This document shows, piece by piece, positions 52,069-61,773 of a stretch of DNA of 64,000 nucleotides. The notes below the pieces were generated by a model. It was not told the origin of the DNA, did no database searches, and saw only the letters and a list, made by a program, of their open reading frames with translations. Position numbers and translations under genes: made by a program. Where the stretch lies: positions 1 to 64,000 of the forward strand of contig NZ_BMCH01000007.1 of assembly GCF_014635085.1 (NCBI RefSeq), in the 5' to 3' direction. Each line of letters starts with the position of its first letter. Position 1 is the stretch's first letter. The DNA is from Asaia siamensis. GTDB lineage: Bacteria; Pseudomonadota; Alphaproteobacteria; Acetobacterales; Acetobacteraceae.

Positions 52069-53091
52069 ATGAGTTCTCTCCCCTCCCGCATCGGGGGCAT
52101 CGCGCTCCTGATTCTTTCTCTCGCCGCCTGTGTCATTACCGGCTTCATGGTTCTGGGTCGGCTGCATGATCGCCCGAGAACCGAAGATGCCTATATAGCG
52201 GCCAATATCGTGCATCTGGCCCCCGAGGTCAGCGGGCGCATTGTCACCCTGGCAGTACATGACAATGAGAAGGTCCGGCGCGGGCAACTGCTCTATGTGA
52301 TCGACCCGGAGCCCTATACCTACCGTCTGCAACAGGCCCAGGCTCAGGTCGACGGGCTGCAGGCGCAGATCGATGTACAGACCAGCCAGGTCAGTTCGCA
52401 GATCTCTCATGCAGGGGCTGAAGCCAGCGCCGTGCAGAGTGCCCGTGCCCGTCTGGCTCTTGCCCAGGCCACCCAGAACCGTCTTACCCCACTGGCGGGC
52501 CAGGGCTTCGTTACGCGTGAAGCGCTCGATCAGGCCAGAACGGAGACACGCAGTGCGGAGGCTTCGCTGCAACAGGCGCTTCAGTCTGCCGTAGCCGCGC
52601 ATCAGGCCGTGCGCAGTGTCGCCCCTCTTCGTGCCGATCTGGCTGCGGCACAGGCCCAGCTGCGTGAGGCAAAGCGCGATCTGCGTCTGACGACCGTCAG
52701 AGCGCCCTGCGATGGTGTCGTGACCGATCTCAATATCAGCGCAGGTGAATACGCCACGACGGGCAAGCCTGTCTTCACGCTTGTCGATAGCGAGATCTGG
52801 TGGGCCATCGCGAATTTTCGCGAAACCCAGCTCGTCGGGCTGGTTCCGGGGCAGAAGGTCAAGGTCTATGCCATGGCTCAGCCCGGAAAGCCGATTACCG
52901 GCACACTGGAAAGCCTGAATGCCGGTGTCGTTCCTGATGAAGGCACCAGTGCGGGTGGCCTGCCCAAGGTGCCGCGCACCCTGAACTGGGTGCGCATCGC
53001 CCAGCGTTTTCCCGTCAGGATCAGGCTCGATAATCCGCCGAGCGATCTGATGCGCATCGGTGCGACGGTTGTTGTGGTTGTCATGCGATGA
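52069..53091 (+). CDS. mdtN: HlyD-family periplasmic adaptor (MdtN/EmrA-like)
   Basis: 340 residues from the ATG at 52069 (an in-frame ATG at 52009 is an alternative). One N-terminal membrane helix (about 8-30) precedes TEDAYIAANIVHLAPEVSGR, the usual start of EmrA/MdtN adaptors. A lipoyl half, a long Gln/Ala-rich coiled coil (~85-195) and the second half RAPCDGVVTDLNISAGEY follow. It links the inner-membrane FUSC protein to the outer-membrane channel. The stop overlaps mdtO by 4 bases. Confidence 0.9.
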   Translation: MSSLPSRIGGIALLILSLAACVITGFMVLGRLHDRPRTEDAYIAANIVHLAPEVSGRIVTLAVHDNEKVRRGQLLYVIDPEPYTYRLQQAQAQVDGLQAQIDVQTSQVSSQISHAGAEASAVQSARARLALAQATQNRLTPLAGQGFVTREALDQARTETRSAEASLQQALQSAVAAHQAVRSVAPLRADLAAAQAQLREAKRDLRLTTVRAPCDGVVTDLNISAGEYATTGKPVFTLVDSEIWWAIANFRETQLVGLVPGQKVKVYAMAQPGKPITGTLESLNAGVVPDEGTSAGGLPKVPRTLNWVRIAQRFPVRIRLDNPPSDLMRIGATVVVVVMR

Positions 53092-55271
53092 CTTCTGTCC
53101 GGCAGGATATGGCTGGGGCCGTGCGCCCTCACAAGGCGCATGATACGCCATCGACCTTCTCGTTTCTGAAAAAGGAGATGGCGACCACCCCCGGGCGCAC
53201 CCGTAATACGGTGCTGCTGGTGGTTCAGGTGATCGTGACGATCCTGATCGGCGAGACGTTTCGTGTGCCCGATCTGCCGGTTCTGGTCTTCATCTGCTTC
53301 TTTCTCTCGGGAAATGACGCCGCCTCGAATACGAGCACCGCGATTATGGGGGGCGCGGTCATTGTGGCGGGAACGGCACTGACCATCCTGCTGATGATGG
53401 CGAGCCTCTCCGAACCGGGGCTCAGATTGCCTCTCATGCTGCTGCTGACTCTGGCAGCGGGCTTTCTGTCAGAGGCCATGACCATGGGGTCTCTGGCCAA
53501 TATCCTGCTGTTCTGGATCGTCTATATGTCCATGAGCGCGGATATGCTCGAGACGGTCGGCTACTCACTCGACGGGTTCATTGGCAACACGACAGACAGC
53601 GCCGTGCCCGATGCGGCTTTCATGCCGCCCGAAGAGGCCATGCTGCACACGCTGCTCTGGGTCGGGGCAGTCTTCATTATCGCGCTCGCGATCATCGCCA
53701 TCGTCAATCGCCTTGCCGGGCATGACCCGCTCACCATGCTGCGTGATGGTCTTGCCAGACGTTTCGAGGCTGTGTCGCGTGCGTGCGAAACGGGTGCCAT
53801 GCCCCAGACACAGGAAATCGGGGCGATCAAGGGACTGGCGGAGCAGGGCGTGGCGCAGCTCAGGCAGTTTCATGATCTGAGCACGAAGATTCACCCCGAA
53901 ATGTCGCGCCACCATGTCGGCCTTGCGATGATCCGCAACGCGGCGCGTCTGGTCATGATCGTGCTGGCCTGGAGCCAGCTTGGCCGGGAGGAAGGCAGAC
54001 ATTTCCTGCAGCGTATCGGGCAGATCGTCGCGCAATGTGGCCATGTCTACAAACACGGGCGCGAGCGCGTGCCTGCGATCGATTTCGATCAGGCCGAACT
54101 CGAGACACTCGCAGCCGGATTTCGCGATGATCCCAGGCTCTATCCGCTCGCTATCGAGTTCATTCGCAGCCTGACGATCATCCACGGGCTTCTGATGCGT
54201 CCTGAAACGACCGCGCCGAGCTTTGCCCCTGAAATCAAGGCTGCCGCGCAGGGCTTTTTTAAGCCGGATGCTTTTAGAAACCCGGCCTATCCGCGTTCTG
54301 CCATACGGATCGCCCTTAGTGTTGTCATCTGTTACGCCATCACCCGCTTCACGTCATGGCCGGGTATCCAGACCTGCGTGGTCACCTGCTTTCTGGTCTC
54401 ACTCGGCACGGTCGGTGACAGTGTGCACAAGATGCTGCTGCGCGTGGTCGGGGCCATGATCGGGGCGGTTTGCGGTATTGGCACGATCCTTCTTTTCATG
54501 CCGTCCCTGACCGATTGCGTCGATCTCATCCTCGTTGTTCTTCCGGTGGCGGCTTTCGCGGGCTGGATCAAAAGCGGCAGCGAGCGCATCTCCTATGCCG
54601 GGGTGCAGATTGCCATGGCCTATTTCATGACGATCCTGCAGGGATACGGCCCGACGCTCGATATGGAGACAGCGCGTAATCGCGTGGTGGGCATCATTAT
54701 AGGCAATGTCGTCGTTTATCTCATGGCAGCTGCGCTCTGGCCGGTCAGTGCAACCAATGTGGCCCGCAAGCATCTTGCCGGTGCTGTCAGACAGCTTGGC
54801 GACCTGATTGTGCTGCGTCGCAAGAACCCCGATGCCGCAGTGGATATCAGCCAGGAGATCGAACGTGAGAAATTCGGTCGTGCGGTAGCGGCTACCCGCA
54901 TGGCCCTGCGCAACGCGCCTTTTGAGGAAGAACGCCTCAAGGGCGGGGGCGCCATGCCTGATATCACTCTGCCTCTGGTGACCGATATCCAGATGCTGGC
55001 GATCCCTGTTGCCGTCATTTCCGATGTGCGGCGTGAGCCGGATGAGGCGGCGCGTGATTATGTCTCGACGATGCGCGCGTGGTTCAACGAGCTGGCACAA
55101 TGGCTCCATGACGGCCGTGACGGGCTTGCGCTGCAGACCCGCTTGCCAGCCGTTCCCGTGATCGAGGATGACGCCCAGCGCATGGTCTGGTTCGGCCTGC
55201 TCGACGAACGCGCCCGCCAGATCCTGCAGACTTACGACCCCGATGCTTGCGGACAGGAAGGCGCTGCCTGA
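53088..55271 (+). CDS. mdtO: FUSC-family inner-membrane transporter (MdtO/AaeB-like)
   Basis: 727 residues. Two similar halves, each with about five or six membrane helices followed by a cytosolic helical part: first helices from ~48-180, second from ~405-550. VQVIVTILIGETFRVPDLP and GDSVHKMLLRVVGAMIGAVCG are FUSC/aromatic-acid-exporter features. It probably exports aromatic acids or related toxic compounds. The start overlaps mdtN (ATGA) and the stop overlaps mdtP (TGATG). Confidence 0.9.
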   Translation: MTSVRQDMAGAVRPHKAHDTPSTFSFLKKEMATTPGRTRNTVLLVVQVIVTILIGETFRVPDLPVLVFICFFLSGNDAASNTSTAIMGGAVIVAGTALTILLMMASLSEPGLRLPLMLLLTLAAGFLSEAMTMGSLANILLFWIVYMSMSADMLETVGYSLDGFIGNTTDSAVPDAAFMPPEEAMLHTLLWVGAVFIIALAIIAIVNRLAGHDPLTMLRDGLARRFEAVSRACETGAMPQTQEIGAIKGLAEQGVAQLRQFHDLSTKIHPEMSRHHVGLAMIRNAARLVMIVLAWSQLGREEGRHFLQRIGQIVAQCGHVYKHGRERVPAIDFDQAELETLAAGFRDDPRLYPLAIEFIRSLTIIHGLLMRPETTAPSFAPEIKAAAQGFFKPDAFRNPAYPRSAIRIALSVVICYAITRFTSWPGIQTCVVTCFLVSLGTVGDSVHKMLLRVVGAMIGAVCGIGTILLFMPSLTDCVDLILVVLPVAAFAGWIKSGSERISYAGVQIAMAYFMTILQGYGPTLDMETARNRVVGIIIGNVVVYLMAAALWPVSATNVARKHLAGAVRQLGDLIVLRRKNPDAAVDISQEIEREKFGRAVAATRMALRNAPFEEERLKGGGAMPDITLPLVTDIQMLAIPVAVISDVRREPDEAARDYVSTMRAWFNELAQWLHDGRDGLALQTRLPAVPVIEDDAQRMVWFGLLDERARQILQTYDPDACGQEGAA

Positions 55272-56833
55272 TGTCCCGCCCTGTTACCCGGATTTTCCCG
55301 ATGACCCGACCGGCCCTTTCTCTCATCGTTGCGGCAGCGCTGCTGGCAGGCTGTAACGACACACGAGACCTTGCCCCTCAGACCGCTGATCATGCCTGGC
55401 ACCCGACCACCAGCACCGGCCTCGTTCTGCCTCCCGATATACGCCATCCTGCCGTAACGGGTGAGGCAGGCGTGGGGCAGATCGTTGCGGGTCGTGCTGC
55501 CACGGCTCTGCCTGACGTATCGGACCGGGCACTCAGCCTGCCCCAGCTGATCGATCTTGCCGAGCGCAACAACCCTCGCACACGCATTGCCTGGGAGTCA
55601 GCCAGACAGGCCGCCATCGGTGTTGGCATGTCGCGTGCGGCCATGCTGCCGCAACTGACCTTTTCGGCCATGGGCGGGTTTCAGCGCATGGCTCTGCCTC
55701 TGCCCAATTACCTGTCGAGCCGCGGTTATCTGACGTCGAACGGGGCAGCGGCTTTCCCCAAGCTGGAACTCGATTATCTGCTGCTCGATTTCGGGCGCAC
55801 GCGGGCACAGATCAGAGAGGCAAAATTCCAGACCCTGGCGGCCAATTTCGGTTTTTCGGCTGTGCATCAGGAGCTGATTCTTGACGTGATCAGCGCCTAT
55901 CACCAGCAACAGGCCGCGCAGGCCATTGTCGCGGCCTCGCATCATGCGGTTGATAACATGGCGCTGCTGTTGCGGGCGGCACAGTCGCGCCACGATCATG
56001 GCGAGGCGACGATCATCGATGTTGCCACGTCCCAGCGCAATCTGGCCCAGGCACGTTTTGATCTCGACAAGGCCGTTGATGCCGAACACGGGGCGCGCCA
56101 TGCCCTGCTTGAGGTGACGGGTCTGCCCGCGACGCTTGCCCTGGCCATCGAGCCCGTGCCGGCGCGCGACTTGCCGCATAGCTCGCCAGAGCAGATCAGG
56201 CAGCTCGTCAACCAGGCCCTGGCTTCGCGTCCCGATCTTCTGGCCGATATCGCCAAACTGCGTGCGTCAGACGAGGCGGTGCTGGCGTCGAAGGCAGCGC
56301 TGCGTCCGCAGATATCGTTCGTCGGCACGATGTCAGGCTATCTGGGTGCGCTCAAGACCTATGGCACGGGGCGTTCTGCTCCGGCTTCTGCCATTGCCCA
56401 GCCTGAGGCCGGGGCATTTCTTCAGGTCAGCTGGCCGATCTATCAGGGCGGATTGCGGGCCAATGCCATTCACATGGCGGAATCCCGGCGCGAGGCAGCC
56501 GAAGCCACCCTGCTCAAGGACAGGCTGAGCGTCGAGCGTCAGGTGGCTGATAGTCAGGATGCGCTCGAAACCGCTCTGGCTCAGGTCAAATCGGCGCAGG
56601 TTCTCAATGATGCCGCGCAGACCGCCAATGAAGGGGCGAGCCAGGCCTATGCCCATGGTGTCGGCACGATGACGGACGCTTCCACGGCTGCGGCTGCCCT
56701 GTTCGAGGCGCAGGCGTCGCTCGCCGTGAGCATCGCTCAGGCTTTCACAAAGGCTGCGGCGCTGGCCCATGCCACGGGTCAGCTCGATCTGGCCAACAAC
56801 ATGCCCGATGATCTGTCGGTGGCGGCGCCATGA
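55271..56833 (+). CDS. mdtP: Outer-membrane efflux channel lipoprotein (MdtP-like)
   Basis: 520 residues from the ATG at 55271, which overlaps the mdtO stop. Lipobox LLAGC near residue 27-28, then two outer-membrane-efflux repeats; LPQLIDLAERNNPRTRIAWE is the usual first-repeat start. It gives the TolC-like exit for the MdtNO pump. The stop overlaps the marR start by 4 bases. Confidence 0.9.
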   Translation: MSRPVTRIFPMTRPALSLIVAAALLAGCNDTRDLAPQTADHAWHPTTSTGLVLPPDIRHPAVTGEAGVGQIVAGRAATALPDVSDRALSLPQLIDLAERNNPRTRIAWESARQAAIGVGMSRAAMLPQLTFSAMGGFQRMALPLPNYLSSRGYLTSNGAAAFPKLELDYLLLDFGRTRAQIREAKFQTLAANFGFSAVHQELILDVISAYHQQQAAQAIVAASHHAVDNMALLLRAAQSRHDHGEATIIDVATSQRNLAQARFDLDKAVDAEHGARHALLEVTGLPATLALAIEPVPARDLPHSSPEQIRQLVNQALASRPDLLADIAKLRASDEAVLASKAALRPQISFVGTMSGYLGALKTYGTGRSAPASAIAQPEAGAFLQVSWPIYQGGLRANAIHMAESRREAAEATLLKDRLSVERQVADSQDALETALAQVKSAQVLNDAAQTANEGASQAYAHGVGTMTDASTAAAALFEAQASLAVSIAQAFTKAAALAHATGQLDLANNMPDDLSVAAP

Positions 56834-57282
56834 GCCTGCTTGCTGACGAAACGCCTACACTTGGGCGCATGATGGCGCTGATCGCACGGCGCTGGCGACA
56901 GATTCTGGATGCAGGGCTCAGGCCCCACGATCTGACGGACGCCACCTGGCAGCCTCTGCTGGAGTTGCAACGCCATGGCAGGCCGCTGCACCCCAAGGAA
57001 ATTGCCGATGCGCTTCTGCTCGATAAATCCTCGATGGTGCGGATACTGCGCACACTCGAGGAAAAGGGCTTTGTGACACGCACGCCCGATGAAACGGATC
57101 GACGGGCTTTTTTCGTCAACCTGACCGAGGCGGGTGATGTTCGTCTTCGGGAGGTGATGCGGCTTTCACGCGCGATCGAAATGCGGGCGATTGCCGGCGT
57201 GGCAGAAGAAGATCTTGCTGCCACGCGTCGCGTATTGAGGGCGATCCACGACGAGATCCAGTCGGTCGAAACCTCCCTCTGA
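56830..57282 (+). CDS. MarR-family transcriptional regulator
   Basis: 150 residues with a winged helix: LLELQRHGRPLHPKEIADAL near 39-58, then DKSSMVRILRTLEEKGFVTR and a wing TPDETDRRAFFVNLTEAG. It is the last gene of the efflux operon, coupled to mdtP by a 4-base overlap, so it most likely represses its own operon and responds to a phenolic substrate. Convergent with the aminotransferase gene 13 bases on. Confidence 0.92.
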   Translation: MSLLADETPTLGRMMALIARRWRQILDAGLRPHDLTDATWQPLLELQRHGRPLHPKEIADALLLDKSSMVRILRTLEEKGFVTRTPDETDRRAFFVNLTEAGDVRLREVMRLSRAIEMRAIAGVAEEDLAATRRVLRAIHDEIQSVETSL

Positions 57283-57295
57283 TCTTCTGCGTGGC

Positions 57296-58468
57296 TCAGG
57301 CCTCGCTTTCGAGCACGGCCTTGAGCGCGGCCAGGGTCAGACGCACTTTGTGTAGTTCGGCGTTGTAGCCCATGGCGCCCAGACGCCAGATCTTGCCGAC
57401 AAGCGGGCCGAAAGCCGTGCCGATCTCGATCTGGTATTCGTCGCGCATACGGGCGCGCACGCGCTCGCCATTGACGCCTTCAGGAATATACACGCCGGTC
57501 ACATTGCTCATGCGATAGGCGTCCTGCCCGTAAAGCGTGAGACCGAGGCCACGCAGCCCTTCGGCCATCGCCTTGCCAGCCGCGACATGGCGGGCGAAGC
57601 GGTTCTCGAGCCCTTCTTCCAGAGCCAGACGGGCGCATTCGCGTGCTGCATAGAGCATCGACGTAGCTTCGGTGTGATGGTTCAGGCGCTTTTCTGACCA
57701 GTAATCCATCACCATCGCCAGATCGAAATAATTCGAGCGGATGAACGGGCGAGTGCCGTCACTGATATCATCCCGGCGGATGCCGCTCTCAACCTTGCGT
57801 CTTGAGAAGATGAACTCTGCGGCCCTGTCCGAAATGGTGATGGGCGCGCTACCCGGCGGGCCGCCCATGCATTTCTGAAGGCCGGCGGAAATGACATCGA
57901 TTTCCCATTCATCGGTGCGCACCGGCATACCGCCCAGCGTTGCCGTAGCATCGACATAGGACAGTGCGTCATATTTGCGGCACAGCGCCCCGACCCCTTC
58001 AAGCGGCTGGGCCGTGGTCGTCGAGGTGTCGCCATGTATGGCGGCGAAGACAGCGGGGCGATGTTCGGCGAGAGCTGCCTCGATCTGGGCCAGTGTCGCG
58101 ACCTGTCCCCATTCTAGATCGATCGTGGCGATATCGGCACCAAGACGCTCGGCGATTTCGCCGAGTAGCATACCGAAGCGGCCGGAGCGAATGAGCAGCA
58201 CTTTTGCACCCGGCTCGATGAGCGAGGTCAGGGCGGCCTCGATACCGGCACGGGCAGAGCCGTCGATCAGAAAGGTCCAGCGGTTTTGGGTCATGAAGAC
58301 CTGACGATAGAGGTCCATCGTCTGGTTCATGTATTCCGTCATCTCGGGGTCGAACTGGCCGAGCATGTCAGCACCCATCGCCCGCAACACGCGGGGGTGC
58401 ACATTGATGGGTCCCGGCCCCATCAGCAGGCGCTGGGGGGGATCGATCTCACCGTAGAAGTTGCTCAC
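57296..58468 (-). CDS. pucG: (S)-ureidoglycine-glyoxylate aminotransferase-like (class V PLP)
   Basis: 390 residues. LMGPGPINVHPRVLRAM near 15-31 is the opening of alanine-glyoxylate/ureidoglycine-glyoxylate transaminases; SAGLQKCMGGPPG near 193-205 contains the PLP lysine (about Lys198). The partner gene encodes an allantoate amidohydrolase, whose product is ureidoglycine, which favours the PucG assignment over serine- or alanine-glyoxylate transaminase. Starts overlapping the upstream stop by 4 bases. Confidence 0.82.
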   Translation of the reverse strand: MSNFYGEIDPPQRLLMGPGPINVHPRVLRAMGADMLGQFDPEMTEYMNQTMDLYRQVFMTQNRWTFLIDGSARAGIEAALTSLIEPGAKVLLIRSGRFGMLLGEIAERLGADIATIDLEWGQVATLAQIEAALAEHRPAVFAAIHGDTSTTTAQPLEGVGALCRKYDALSYVDATATLGGMPVRTDEWEIDVISAGLQKCMGGPPGSAPITISDRAAEFIFSRRKVESGIRRDDISDGTRPFIRSNYFDLAMVMDYWSEKRLNHHTEATSMLYAARECARLALEEGLENRFARHVAAGKAMAEGLRGLGLTLYGQDAYRMSNVTGVYIPEGVNGERVRARMRDEYQIEIGTAFGPLVGKIWRLGAMGYNAELHKVRLTLAALKAVLESEA

Positions 58469-59715
58469 CGTTCTTCTCCAACTCGCTTGATGAAACTGAC
58501 CAGCGTGCGATGCGCGGCCTCGACATCGTCACTTTCGACGGCTTCCGCCGGATTATGGCTGATACCGCCTTCGCAGCGGATGAACAGCATGGTCATGGGT
58601 GCCAGATGGGCCATGATCATGGCATCATGGCCTGCCTGACTCAGCAAGACCGGCGGGACATGGCCCGTTGCCTCGATGATGGCCTCGCGCAGGGTCGCGT
58701 TCAGGGTCTCATTGCACAGGGCACCCTGCAGATCCTGCACCTGTTCGCACTCGAGCGCGACACCGCGCCTGCGGCTGATCGCTTCCAGCGTTTCCAGAAC
58801 CTGCCTTGCAGCTTCCTCGCGCAGGCCCGGTGTGACCGCGCGGATATCGACAGTCATGACCACGTGACCCGGCACGACATTCGGGGCGCCGTTTTCGACG
58901 GTCAGAAAGCCCACTGTCGTGACCAGATCGTCAGGGCCAGCCGCGCCTATGGACTCGATTGCCGTTATGGCTTCGGCCGCCGCTGCGAGGGCATCGCGGC
59001 GTTCGTGCATGGCTGTGCCTGCATGGGCAGCCTGCCCTTTTATTGTAACGCGGTAGCGATACTGGGAGGCGATGCCGCGCACCAGACCGACGGGCAGACC
59101 AGCCCGTTCGAGATGCGGTGCCTGCTCAATATGCGCCTCGATATAGGCCAGCACGTTCTCTCGCTTGGCCGTCCTGAAACGTATGGACGAAAGACCCCAA
59201 TCCGCGAGGGCCTGGCGCAGGGTAATCCCCTCGCGATCAGTGACGCCCTCATCAATTGTCTGGGCAAGACCCGCAGCCGAACGCGACCCCATCATATAGG
59301 TGGAAAAGCGTGAGCCTTCCTCATCTCCAAACCCGATTACTTCGAGAGCGAAAGGGAAGCGCTGCCCGGAGCGACTGAAATGCGCGACAGCCTCGATGCC
59401 GAGCATGACACCCAGCATGCCGTCATAACGCCCGCCATCGCGTACGCTGTCGACATGCGAGCCCAGGAGCAGAACCGGCGCATCCGGTGTCGTTCCTGCA
59501 TAATGGCCGATGATATTGCCAACCGCATCGGTCTCGACACTCATGCCGGCCTCATCCATCCACTGGGCCAGACGCCCGAGCGTCGCCTTGTGAGCAGGAC
59601 CCAGATAGGGACGGAACAACCCGTCAGCCTGGTCGCTGTAGGGAACTGTTCCGAGTTCGTCGCAACGGGCCTTGGCCCGTGCGCCACCAGCTTGAATTTT
59701 TGACGTCGCGATCAT
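58465..59715 (-). CDS. allC: Allantoate amidohydrolase (M20 Zn-dependent hydantoinase/carbamoylase family)
   Basis: 416 residues. LLGSHVDSVRDGGRYDGMLG near 82-101 carries two metal ligands; GFGDEEGSRF and SQAGHDAMIMAHLAPMTMLF supply others. HAGTAMHERRDALAAA is the dimerisation lid typical of AllC/beta-ureidopropionase enzymes. Allantoate to ureidoglycine, CO2 and ammonia is the likely reaction given the adjacent pucG; N-carbamoyl-amino-acid hydrolase is the alternative. The rest of the purine pathway is not in the window. Confidence 0.85.
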   Translation of the reverse strand: MIATSKIQAGGARAKARCDELGTVPYSDQADGLFRPYLGPAHKATLGRLAQWMDEAGMSVETDAVGNIIGHYAGTTPDAPVLLLGSHVDSVRDGGRYDGMLGVMLGIEAVAHFSRSGQRFPFALEVIGFGDEEGSRFSTYMMGSRSAAGLAQTIDEGVTDREGITLRQALADWGLSSIRFRTAKRENVLAYIEAHIEQAPHLERAGLPVGLVRGIASQYRYRVTIKGQAAHAGTAMHERRDALAAAAEAITAIESIGAAGPDDLVTTVGFLTVENGAPNVVPGHVVMTVDIRAVTPGLREEAARQVLETLEAISRRRGVALECEQVQDLQGALCNETLNATLREAIIEATGHVPPVLLSQAGHDAMIMAHLAPMTMLFIRCEGGISHNPAEAVESDDVEAAHRTLVSFIKRVGEER

Positions 59716-60213
59716 GTATACAAGAATGTCTCAAGGCGAGGCGAAAGACAATCGAAAGCTGAGACCACGGAAAAAACTAGGTCCGGCATTCGATCTGTCT
59801 CAGGCGTTGCGTTGAAACGTGGCTCCACGCAGAGCGTAAGCGATGCCTTCCGACTCAGGATTGATCGGCGACTGATAGCCTATGATCTACAAGATTAATT
59901 GGTGTTTAAAAAAGGCATGCATGTGGAAATATAATATAATATTTAATTACAAAAAAACCGAGTCTATAGAGACATCCATGTCATAATCTGCGTTTTCATG
60001 ACGATGCTTTGAGATGATTGAAATAAATGTGCAAATACAACGAGTCCGGTATGACAGGCACGCTCCTAGCGCATATGCCACAGATTTGTCATAAAAAAAG
60101 CGTCTCTTAGAAAGAAAGTTGAAAATAAGGCACGGAATTGGGGTGTTATGAAAAATATATACTTACATAATATATTGTAAATTATATGTTTTAGCCATAA
60201 TTAAGGAAAAAAT
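59716..60213. other. Intergenic region, AT-rich in its right half
   Basis: About 500 bp. The left half is ordinary and should hold the allC promoter (minus). From ~59890 to 60213 it is strongly AT-rich, like the gene that follows. No terminator, tRNA or repeat copy was seen. The step in composition marks the probable edge of an acquired segment. Confidence 0.5.
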
Positions 60214-61773
60214 ATGAAATTCTCAAATCGATGCTTTTCTCTGTATAATCTATCGGGAAATCTATTGTCTTCCGTCGTTCGTCTGACTGACGATCATAAG
60301 ATAGACGGGATCGATCATAAAGCAGGAAATAAATGGCTTTTTGAGTATAATTGCCTAAAATTCTATCGTGAGGATGTATTATATATCCTTTTTAATAATA
60401 GGATAGAACACGACAATGTCTCTATTTTTATTGGAAAATCTCTTGATGGTGATAATCCCTCTTCTTATATTCTCGTAGAAAATCAGGAAAAAAAAGATTA
60501 CCTTGCAGAGGTAAGGACAAGTGTTGACTCAGTCAAAGCCCTGATGACGCAGATGAACGACACTTTGGGCGTTGGTGTCCGGTCGGGGAAGAGACACGGA
60601 TCGGTCAGAAAGATCGTATTTCTCGTACATAATATAGCAACTTGGGATAGTCTTTCAGATGTCTATCAGCATCTCATGGAGGCGCCGGATTTTGATGCCG
60701 TAGTCATTACTATTAATCGGAGATTCCCGGGCGAGGACAAATTCGGACATGAGCCGGAAACCCATCTGGCACTCTTGAATAAAGGGATTCCCCATATAAG
60801 ATTTGGTGGCCCAGATCATGACGAAAATTTGCGACTACTTAAATTTATTTCACCAGACGGAATTTTCAGACAATCACCATGGGATTATGATATTCCTCCG
60901 GAATTTCATGTTAATAAATTAGATTTTTCTAATCTATTTTATATTCCTTATTTTGGATACAATATTGTTGAGAGATTTACGCCAGACCCAAATGAGCGTG
61001 ATTTTCAGGCAGATCAAGATTTACATCGCGCCTGCCGCCTAGTTTTTTGCGAGTCGGATATCACTCGTGAAATAATGACAGAGAAAAATTGTCGTGGTGG
61101 TGATCATTTTGTTGCAACAGGTCATCCAAAACTGGAGAAACTTCTTGGATGTAAGAATAATCCAAAGTGGCCTTTTCCTAAATTAGAAGAAAAAAATAAG
61201 GCTCGCATTATATGGGCGCCACATCACAGTATTAAGAATGACTGGTTATCATTTGGAATTTTTCCATCAGTATACAATGATATGCTCGCTTGGGTTAAGA
61301 GCGACCAAGATATCGAGATCGTTCTGAAGCCGCACCCTGCATTGTTTGCGCTGCTAACGGGAACTGGCCTCATGACAGGTGAGCAACTGAAGATTTTTTT
61401 GGATGAATGGAATGGTCAGGAGAACGCTACTATTGTTGAGGATTCTGACTATGGCTCTCTAATGCTTGCTTCCGATATCATGCTTACCGATGGCATTAGC
61501 TTTCTTTCAGAGTATATGCTGTTTCCCGAAAAGCCCCTCATTTTCATGGAAAACCCTGACCACGCGCCATTCAACAAGGTTGGAAAAATCATCGAAAGCG
61601 CGTGTTATATTGTACGAAACGTCGAAGAGACCCGACATCTTCTGGGAGAAATCACGAAAGACGGGCAGGATTGCAAAAAATCTGAGCGCGAGAAGGTGAA
61701 GGATATTCTCTTGCCATTCGAAACCGGCGCTGCGGAACGTATCGTTGACCGGCTTAGAGCCTGTTTTGAGTAA
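60214..61773 (+). CDS. CDP-glycerol glycerophosphotransferase-like protein, AT-rich orphan
   Basis: 519 residues. The C-terminal ~330 residues have the TagB/TagF/SpsB-type GT-B layout: ESDITREIM, a VATGHPKLEKLL segment near 305, ARIIWAPHHSIKNDW near 329-343, EIVLKPHPALF near 369-379, and SDIMLTDGISFLSEY near 424-438. The first ~130 residues are not recognised and look strand-rich. It may add a polyol phosphate or sugar to a surface polymer. No partner genes are adjacent. AT-rich codon use and flanks point to horizontal transfer. Confidence 0.75.
   Translation: MKFSNRCFSLYNLSGNLLSSVVRLTDDHKIDGIDHKAGNKWLFEYNCLKFYREDVLYILFNNRIEHDNVSIFIGKSLDGDNPSSYILVENQEKKDYLAEVRTSVDSVKALMTQMNDTLGVGVRSGKRHGSVRKIVFLVHNIATWDSLSDVYQHLMEAPDFDAVVITINRRFPGEDKFGHEPETHLALLNKGIPHIRFGGPDHDENLRLLKFISPDGIFRQSPWDYDIPPEFHVNKLDFSNLFYIPYFGYNIVERFTPDPNERDFQADQDLHRACRLVFCESDITREIMTEKNCRGGDHFVATGHPKLEKLLGCKNNPKWPFPKLEEKNKARIIWAPHHSIKNDWLSFGIFPSVYNDMLAWVKSDQDIEIVLKPHPALFALLTGTGLMTGEQLKIFLDEWNGQENATIVEDSDYGSLMLASDIMLTDGISFLSEYMLFPEKPLIFMENPDHAPFNKVGKIIESACYIVRNVEETRHLLGEITKDGQDCKKSEREKVKDILLPFETGAAERIVDRLRACFE

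Noticed and set aside
51956-52072. 38-codon ORF between ytcA and mdtN whose stop overlaps the mdtN ATG
   Set aside because: The ATGA overlap is suggestive of a coupled leader, but the translation is not protein-like and no family member is known; kept only as a note.
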